The notes beneath the pieces are model-generated. The model did not search any database. It was not told the DNA's origin and saw nothing but the letters and a program-made list of their open reading frames with translations. A stretch of DNA of 17,464 nt, taken from contig JAKAME010000029.1 of the NCBI GenBank assembly GCA_021813025.1, positions 1 to 17,464 on the forward strand, read 5' to 3'. Shown piece after piece: positions 13,663-17,464 of this stretch (its first letter is position 1; the number at the start of each line of letters is the position of its first letter). The position numbers and the translations under genes were made by a program. This stretch comes from Microcaldota archaeon. Its GTDB lineage: Archaea; Micrarchaeota; Micrarchaeia; Anstonellales; Anstonellaceae.

Positions 13663-13686
13663 CTCCCGCCATATGTGGGGCGGGAG
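13663..13686 (+). repeat. Inverted repeat directly upstream of the SRP RNA TATA box
   Basis: CTCCCGCC (13663-13670) and GGCGGGAG (13679-13686) are perfect 8-bp arms around ATATGTGG. The right arm ends 6 bp before the TATA-like box at 13692, a position fitting an activator or repressor site. Confidence 0.5.
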
Positions 13687-13691
13687 GGCAG

Positions 13692-13700
13692 TTATTTAAA
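13692..13700 (+). promoter_or_regulatory. TATA box of the SRP RNA gene
   Basis: TTATTTAAA is centred 25-27 bp before the predicted 5' end of the SRP RNA (13721-13723), the canonical archaeal spacing. Confidence 0.65.
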
Positions 13701-13720
13701 GTCCGAAAAGCCCATTTTGT

Positions 13721-13995
13721 CTGGTAAGGGTGGTCGGGGGGCCAGGGGCCCCTTGTTGCCGTAAACCCCCTCCAGACGGGACCGACAGAGCGCCGGCGTC
13801 TGGTGCAGCCGCGTCCGTGGGCGAGGGCCAAGCGTCGATGCCTATGCCTGCGCGGACGGGCGTTGGGAGTGAATCGGGTCAGGCCGGAAGGAGCAGCCCT
13901 AAGCGACCAGCCCCGTGCTGTGCAGATACATGGCGGAGCTGAAACCTTCGCATTCTGTTCGCAGTTGCCCAGGCAAGGGCGTTCGCTCTTACCAC
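13721..13995 (+). ncRNA. ffs: Signal recognition particle 7S RNA
   Basis: This is the RNA core of SRP, which binds SRP54 and SRP19 and targets membrane and secreted proteins. The decisive element is helix 8 near 13876-13900: GGGTCAGG, the apical CCGGAAGG with a GGAA tetraloop (13886-13889), and AGCAGCCC, the universally conserved SRP54-binding loops. The 5' part, with runs GGTCGGGGGG, GGGGCCCC and CCGTAAACCCCC, fits the archaeal helix 3/4 domain. The 5' GGTAAG (13723-13728) pairs with CTTACC (13988-13993), giving the archaeal helix 1 that closes the molecule. The length of about 275 nt is slightly short of the usual 300. A pyrimidine-rich stretch at 14014-14030 may terminate it. Ends are estimated to a few nucleotides. 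Confidence 0.9.
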
Positions 13996-14027
13996 TTCAA
14001 TTCTTAGCACGAGCTTTCTCTTTTTCC

Positions 14028-15671
14028 TCAGCCCTGCTTTTTCTCCCTGTTCTCGAAAACATAAACCGAGCCGTGCTGCGCGATTCTCTCGAAAGGATAG
14101 GGCACTGCACTCTCATTGTCGCACGCGCCCTTTCTCAGCACAACATAATCATACTCGCGCGCAACAAGGCTCCAGTTGAAGTCCTGTTCATAATACTCGC
14201 GCCAGTAGAGGCAGGTGTCATTGGTTGGATTGGCGAAATTCTTGTAGGCAATGCGCTGCAGCCAGCCGCTCACAGCCGCAGCCCCGTGCGCATCCGTTCC
14301 CTTGAGGTGGATGGGGCTGTAATTCCACACGAAAAGATAGGGCGAGAACACGTCCTTTTCCATCACCCAATAGCCCCACGAATGGAAATAGGGGCTCACG
14401 CCCGCCTGCGTGCCGGTCTGGGCAAATCCCTCGCCAATGGGCAGCACCGCCGCTCCCGGCGCAAGGTCTGCCGAAGCTGCCGCAATCTGCCGCATGGGCT
14501 CCTGCACCGAGGCCCAGTCTTTTGCCAAAGACCCTGCCTGCAGGACGGCCAGCACCAGAAGGCATATGGCTATCTCCTTCACCACTCCCTCGCCTCCGGG
14601 CGTGCGCGCCAATGGCAGGAAAATCGCCATTGCCATGAAATAGTAGAAGAACGGCCACAGGCGCGGGGCCGCGAACTGCCAGCTGGCCGTGCTCTCAGGC
14701 AGCAGCATGGCGCCGCCTGCCATCAGCAATGCCAGCACAAGCCAGCCTGCTTGGGGCCTCCAGTCCCGCCGGTACTGCATTATCCAAATCGCCAGATAGC
14801 TCACCAGCACAAGCCCGCCGGCCAGCAGCAGGACTGGCGAGGGGGCCTCCAGAATCGCGTAAAGCAGCTTGCGCGCGCCCGGACCCCACACCGTAAACGT
14901 CTGGTCGCTCTCGCCGGCCAGCAGGGGGCCCGCCGCCAGCGCTCCAAGCGCCAGCACCGGCAATGAGGCAGCCAAATCAAGGGAGAGCGCAGGCTTCCAT
15001 GCGCCGATGATGCTTTCGATTTTCGGTTTCCTGCGCAAAGCCCCCAGAGCCTGCGCCAGCCTCCAAAAGCCCACTAGCCCGACCAGCATGGCGCCTGCTA
15101 TTAGATGGCTGAGGGCTACTAGGGCCGAGAGAATGAGCATTGCAGCCAATTCGAACAGAGTCCGCCGAATTGAGGAACGGGGGCCTTTTTCATTTTTTCT
15201 GCTTTTTTCCAGCCAATAGCCTGCAGCTATGAGGAAGAGCGGCACTCCAAGCGCGTAATTGAGAAATCCCATCAGGAAAAACCAGTTGTAGGCCAGCACC
15301 GCTCCAAGCGCGAGCCCCAGAGGCCCGAGGCGCTCGTCGGCGCTTTTGAGGAAATAGGCGCTGCCCCAAATTGTGAGTATGAGGATGAGGCTGAGCAGCA
15401 CGCGCCCCGCAGCCTCCACGCCAATCAATGGGCCAAGCGCCTCGATAAACCAGAAAGCCAATGCGTTTGGCAGGAGGGGATTTGCGTTGGGCAGGATGTA
15501 AGTGGTCTGGCCCGCCTGCTGCTGAATGAGCAAATGCATGCTGGCCAGATGGTTGGGCCAGTCGTTGAGCGGCAGGTATTGGAAATACCAGACTGGAATC
15601 AACAGGAACAGGGTGAGCGCCAAGCCTGCGTAAAGCCAGACACGCGGGAGGCCGATGGGCGTCTTTTCCAC
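14028..15671 (-). CDS. GT-C-like polytopic membrane protein (putative lipid-linked-sugar glycosyltransferase)
   Basis: A 547-residue protein with about 11-12 membrane helices in residues 12-390 and a soluble, probably extracytoplasmic, domain of about 150 residues at the C-terminus. The first loop after helix 1 has L-N-D-W-P-N-H-L-A (35-43). Placing an Asp in this first outer loop is typical of GT-C glycosyltransferases (PMT/ArnT/AglB type), which use polyprenyl-phosphate sugars. The C-terminal domain is rich in aromatic residues (F-H-S-W-G-Y-W, Y-L-F-V-W-N-Y) and includes two cysteines. No closer family is recognised, so substrate and acceptor remain open. GTG at 15671 is chosen because GGGAGG lies 6 nt upstream. 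The gene follows tRNA-Ser by 35 bp and converges on the SRP RNA. Confidence 0.7.
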   Translation of the reverse strand: MEKTPIGLPRVWLYAGLALTLFLLIPVWYFQYLPLNDWPNHLASMHLLIQQQAGQTTYILPNANPLLPNALAFWFIEALGPLIGVEAAGRVLLSLILILTIWGSAYFLKSADERLGPLGLALGAVLAYNWFFLMGFLNYALGVPLFLIAAGYWLEKSRKNEKGPRSSIRRTLFELAAMLILSALVALSHLIAGAMLVGLVGFWRLAQALGALRRKPKIESIIGAWKPALSLDLAASLPVLALGALAAGPLLAGESDQTFTVWGPGARKLLYAILEAPSPVLLLAGGLVLVSYLAIWIMQYRRDWRPQAGWLVLALLMAGGAMLLPESTASWQFAAPRLWPFFYYFMAMAIFLPLARTPGGEGVVKEIAICLLVLAVLQAGSLAKDWASVQEPMRQIAAASADLAPGAAVLPIGEGFAQTGTQAGVSPYFHSWGYWVMEKDVFSPYLFVWNYSPIHLKGTDAHGAAAVSGWLQRIAYKNFANPTNDTCLYWREYYEQDFNWSLVAREYDYVVLRKGACDNESAVPYPFERIAQHGSVYVFENREKKQG

Positions 15672-15676
15672 CTTCT

Positions 15677-15682
15677 TCCTCC
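15677..15682 (-). promoter_or_regulatory. Shine-Dalgarno site deciding the GTG start of the GT-C-like gene
   Basis: The minus strand reads GGGAGG, then AAGAAG, then GTG at 15671. This strong site supports a transcript with a leader, possibly one that begins upstream and includes tRNA-Ser. Confidence 0.7.
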
Positions 15683-15706
15683 CGAACCAAGAATAATAAA
15701 AGTGAG

Positions 15707-15792
15707 CGCCGGGGGCGAGATTTGAACTCGCAAGAGGCTATTGCCCCAACAGGTTAGCAACCTGCCGCAATACCGGGTTATGCGACCCCAGC
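15707..15792 (-). tRNA. tRNA-Ser (anticodon GCT)
   Basis: A class II tRNA on the minus strand. The acceptor stem is GCTGGGG with CCCCGGC (one U-G pair), with discriminator G, as expected for Ser. The D stem is GCA/TGC. The anticodon stem GCAGG/CCTGT encloses the loop TTGCTAA, giving GCT for AGC/AGT codons. The long variable arm is GGGGC-AATA-GCCTC. The T arm is GCGAG-TTCAAAT-CTCGC. No intron is present and CCA is not encoded. A T-rich stretch (TTTTATTATTCTT) follows the 3' end and may terminate it. Confidence 0.95.
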
Positions 15793-15864
15793 TTGAATCC
15801 CTTTCTCTTAGCGAAGGGAAAGGTCTTCACCCCAAAGAGAACGGGTATTGGGTGTTATGCCCCT

Positions 15865-15889
15865 CTGGGCTTAAAAAAAGAAAGCCCAG
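15865..15889 (-). terminator. Terminator-like hairpin after the flippase-like gene
   Basis: CTGGGCTT (15865-15872) and AAGCCCAG (15882-15889) form a perfect 8-bp stem. On the minus strand the loop is T-rich (TCTTTTTTT). It begins 18 nt after the stop of the gene at 15907, so it could end the suf/flippase transcript. The T-run followed by AAGCCC could alternatively serve as an upstream promoter element for tRNA-Ser. Confidence 0.45.
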
Positions 15890-15906
15890 CGCGCCCTGGG
15901 GGGCAG

Positions 15907-16887
15907 CTACTTCCGTTTCCTCAAAATTGCGGCCAATTCCCCAAGGCCTGCGCAATCCATAATCGTGGTTACGGCGCGCGTGAGAAGCAGGAAAGCGACC
16001 GACAGCTCGGCAGGCACGCCCAGCATCATCATGCTGGCAGCCGCCCCGCCTTCGGCCAATCCAAGCCCGGCTACTGTCGGTATGGGCACGAACTGCAGGG
16101 CGCTGATGAGAGCCTGAAGCATCATGAAGAGGACGAGGGGGTCGGCTGAAGCGCTGAACTGCACTCCCAGCGCCTGCCCAAGGCAATACCATTCAATGCC
16201 CTTGAACAGGAGGTTGAGTATAGAGAGAGCTAGGATGATGTGGAAGATTGGCACCACCTTGCCGCGCTGCGCCTGCATCAGGCGCACGAAATCGTGGAAC
16301 TTCTGCGCAAGAGGGATGGACAGGAACGGCTTCACCAGCCCAAGCGTTTGCGGAACGAAAAGCAGCATGGCCAGAGCGATGGCGAACCCCATCATGGCCG
16401 CCGCGCCTCCAAAAAGCAGCAGGGCGTTGTTCTCGAGGCTTGGCTGCAGGGCCAGGATGAGGAAGATGCCTGCCGCAGCCACCACTGCCTTGAGGAAGAA
16501 ATCCGCAATTTGCGGGCTGATGACCGCAGCCATGCCCTTCTCCAGCGGCACGCCGTCATGGCGCTCGAAAAGGAAGGGGACAACGAAATAGCCCGAGCGC
16601 GCAGGGGTGAGGTCGGATGCCAGCAGGCCGGCCGAGTTGGCCAGCCACGAGCGCATCAGGCTCACGCGCCCGCCAAGATAGCGCAGTATGAAGCTCAGCC
16701 TCCATGACATGGAGAGCATGGTGAGCGAATAGGCCAGCGCGCCTGCCAGCACCCAGCGCCAGTCAGCTTTCATCAGAATGGCCGCAAGCCTCGCAGGCTC
16801 GACGAAATAGAAAATGGCCGCAAGAGTCAGCAGGCTGATGGCCAAATCAGTCCAGCGCAGGCCGTTCCACTTCATGTCAAGTGCCAT
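15907..16887 (-). CDS. Flippase-like membrane protein (UPF0104 / LPG-synthase TM family)
   Basis: A polytopic protein of 326 residues from the ATG at 16887. It resembles the UPF0104/AglD-type family, the membrane half of lysylphosphatidylglycerol synthases, thought to move or modify envelope lipids and lipid-linked sugars. Characteristic motifs are S-D-L-T-P-A-R-S-G-Y-F (after helix 3), S-P-Q-I-A-D-F, G-I-E-W-Y-C-L-G-Q-A-L-G and P-T-V-A-G-L-G-L-A-E-G-G, the last being the family's conserved Gly-rich loop. About eight or nine membrane helices are visible. A TTG at 16932 in the same frame begins 1 bp after the sufU stop with AAGGA upstream and would add 15 residues; both starts are possible. 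The gene lies directly behind sufU. A role in glycan or lipid traffic with the nearby GT-C-like protein is inference. Confidence 0.78.
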   Translation of the reverse strand: MALDMKWNGLRWTDLAISLLTLAAIFYFVEPARLAAILMKADWRWVLAGALAYSLTMLSMSWRLSFILRYLGGRVSLMRSWLANSAGLLASDLTPARSGYFVVPFLFERHDGVPLEKGMAAVISPQIADFFLKAVVAAAGIFLILALQPSLENNALLLFGGAAAMMGFAIALAMLLFVPQTLGLVKPFLSIPLAQKFHDFVRLMQAQRGKVVPIFHIILALSILNLLFKGIEWYCLGQALGVQFSASADPLVLFMMLQALISALQFVPIPTVAGLGLAEGGAAASMMMLGVPAELSVAFLLLTRAVTTIMDCAGLGELAAILRKRK

Positions 16888-16933
16888 CGCATCCGCTCTG
16901 CCGTTCGCAATGGCGCTATGGGCATGGGACAAT

Positions 16934-17341
16934 TCATAAGTTTTCCTTTTTGCGCAGCGCGCTCCTCAGCCCCTCCAGCCCCAGAAGCGCGCATCTCATT
17001 CTTGTCGGACCGGGGTCTATTCCCAAATCGGCAAGCACCTGCCTTTTGTCAATCTTTGCCGCCTGCTCCAAGCTCATGCCCACCAGCCTGTCAGAGAGCA
17101 TGGATGCGGATGCCATTGAAATCGCGCAGCCAATCCCCCATAGCCCCACATTCCTGATTCTGCCCATCTTGTCAAGCTCAAGCTCGATTCCGATTTCATC
17201 CCCGCAGGCCGGATTCTGCTCGATGTGGCGGATATGCGCCTTTCCAAGCCTTTCCCAGTGGTGGGGGCGCTTGTAATGCTCCAGAATGTTGGCGCGATAC
17301 AATTGCTCGCGCGCCGGGGAAGGGTTTGAAGCCGCCGCCAT
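16934..17341 (-). CDS. sufU: Fe-S cluster assembly scaffold, IscU/SufU type
   Basis: A small cytoplasmic scaffold or sulfur-acceptor protein of 135 residues that works with the cysteine desulfurase encoded just before it. The three conserved cysteines are Cys46 in N-P-A-C-G-D (with Asp48), Cys72 in G-I-G-C-A-I-S and Cys117 in M-R-C-A-L-L. The start of the fold, L-Y-R-A-N-I-L-E-H-Y-K-R-P, is typical. Like SufU it has Arg rather than the IscU His before the third cysteine, but the Cys72-Cys117 spacing (45) lacks the roughly 20-residue insertion of Bacillus SufU, so it lies between the two groups. The ATG at 17341 is chosen because GGGGAG lies 8 nt upstream. A GTG at 17350 overlapping the sufS stop (GTGA) is an alternative. 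Confidence 0.93.
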   Translation of the reverse strand: MAAASNPSPAREQLYRANILEHYKRPHHWERLGKAHIRHIEQNPACGDEIGIELELDKMGRIRNVGLWGIGCAISMASASMLSDRLVGMSLEQAAKIDKRQVLADLGIDPGPTRMRCALLGLEGLRSALRKKENL

Positions 17342-17346
17342 AATCT

Positions 17347-17464
17347 TCACTCCCCGAATATTTTCTTTGCATCAGCCAGACCTTCTTCCAGCGCCTCCAC
17401 GTCATCCGCGTCATTGTAAAGATAGACCGAGGCTCTGGCCGTGGCGGCCACTTGCAGCCTTCGC
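17347..17464 (-). CDS. sufS: SufS-type cysteine desulfurase, C-terminal end (cut by window edge)
   Basis: The last 38 codons of a gene that continues beyond base 17464. The residues R-A-S-V-Y-L-Y-N-D, then D-V-E-A-L-E-E-G-L and a final I-F-G-E match the C-terminus of SufS/Csd-type PLP enzymes (R-x-S-x-x-x-Y-N-T then a D/E-x-L helix). SufS takes sulfur from cysteine and passes it to SufU, encoded directly downstream. The stop codon lies 5 nt before the sufU ATG used here. The active-site regions are outside the window. Confidence 0.82.
   Translation of the reverse strand, partial: RRLQVAATARASVYLYNDADDVEALEEGLADAKKIFGE

Noticed and set aside
13550..13831. N-terminal extension of ftsZ by 94 residues
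   Set aside because: The extension is not FtsZ-like and runs through the ftsZ TATA box, the repeats and the antisense side of the SRP RNA. The ATG at 13549 gives the standard start.
13803..14966. 387-codon plus-strand frame running through the SRP RNA and the GT-C-like gene
   Set aside because: It begins inside the SRP RNA and continues antisense to the membrane-protein gene; the translation resembles no protein.

Overview
The window reads as a GC-rich archaeal chromosome segment. Archaeal marks are a histone-fold protein, a 7S-type SRP RNA, a Hef-like helicase, an RqcH/NEMF homologue, TATA-like boxes about 25 bp ahead of several starts (suggesting leaderless mRNAs), and tRNA genes without encoded CCA. 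Small proteins, short spacers, FtsZ-based division, an IscU/SufU-type Fe-S scaffold and an RlmH homologue would fit a DPANN or basal euryarchaeal lineage (Micrarchaeota/Diapherotrites-like), but the lineage is inference. I see no insertion sequence, prophage gene or CRISPR array.

Layout, left to right. 1-1400 (+): 3' end of cysS, a Yip1-like membrane protein, and a histone. 1427-2470 (-): a C-terminally truncated RqcH homologue, divergent from a CPA2-type cation/proton antiporter (2543-4279, +). 4280-4724: about 445 nt without a convincing gene, rich in inverted repeats, leading into a DEAD-box RNA helicase (4725-6197, +). 6259-7863 (+): a Hef-type helicase without a nuclease domain, ending in a PIP-box-like peptide, and meeting msrA (-) tail to tail. 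11637-7860 (-): SPCA/PMR1-like P-type ATPase, RlmH methyltransferase, tRNA-Gly(TCC) and msrA, tightly packed. 11689-12549 (+): an HD-domain protein sharing a TATA-like element with the divergent ATPase. 13549-12572 (-): ftsZ, divergent from the SRP RNA gene (about 13721-13995, +). 15671-14028 (-): a GT-C-like polytopic protein behind tRNA-Ser(GCT). 17464-15907 (-): sufS (partial), sufU and a flippase-like membrane protein.

Functional themes are translation and RNA quality control (CysS, RqcH, DEAD-box helicase, RlmH, two tRNAs, SRP RNA), chromosome and fork maintenance (histone, Hef-like helicase), division (FtsZ), ion homeostasis (antiporter, Ca2+ ATPase), redox and Fe-S biology (MsrA, SufS/SufU), and envelope glycan or lipid functions (GT-C-like protein, flippase-like protein).

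The observations most worth pursuing are the hairpin-rich 4280-4724 region ahead of the DEAD-box gene, the one-nucleotide tRNA-Gly/msrA junction, the truncated RqcH, and the two divergent gene pairs that each appear to share a single TATA element.
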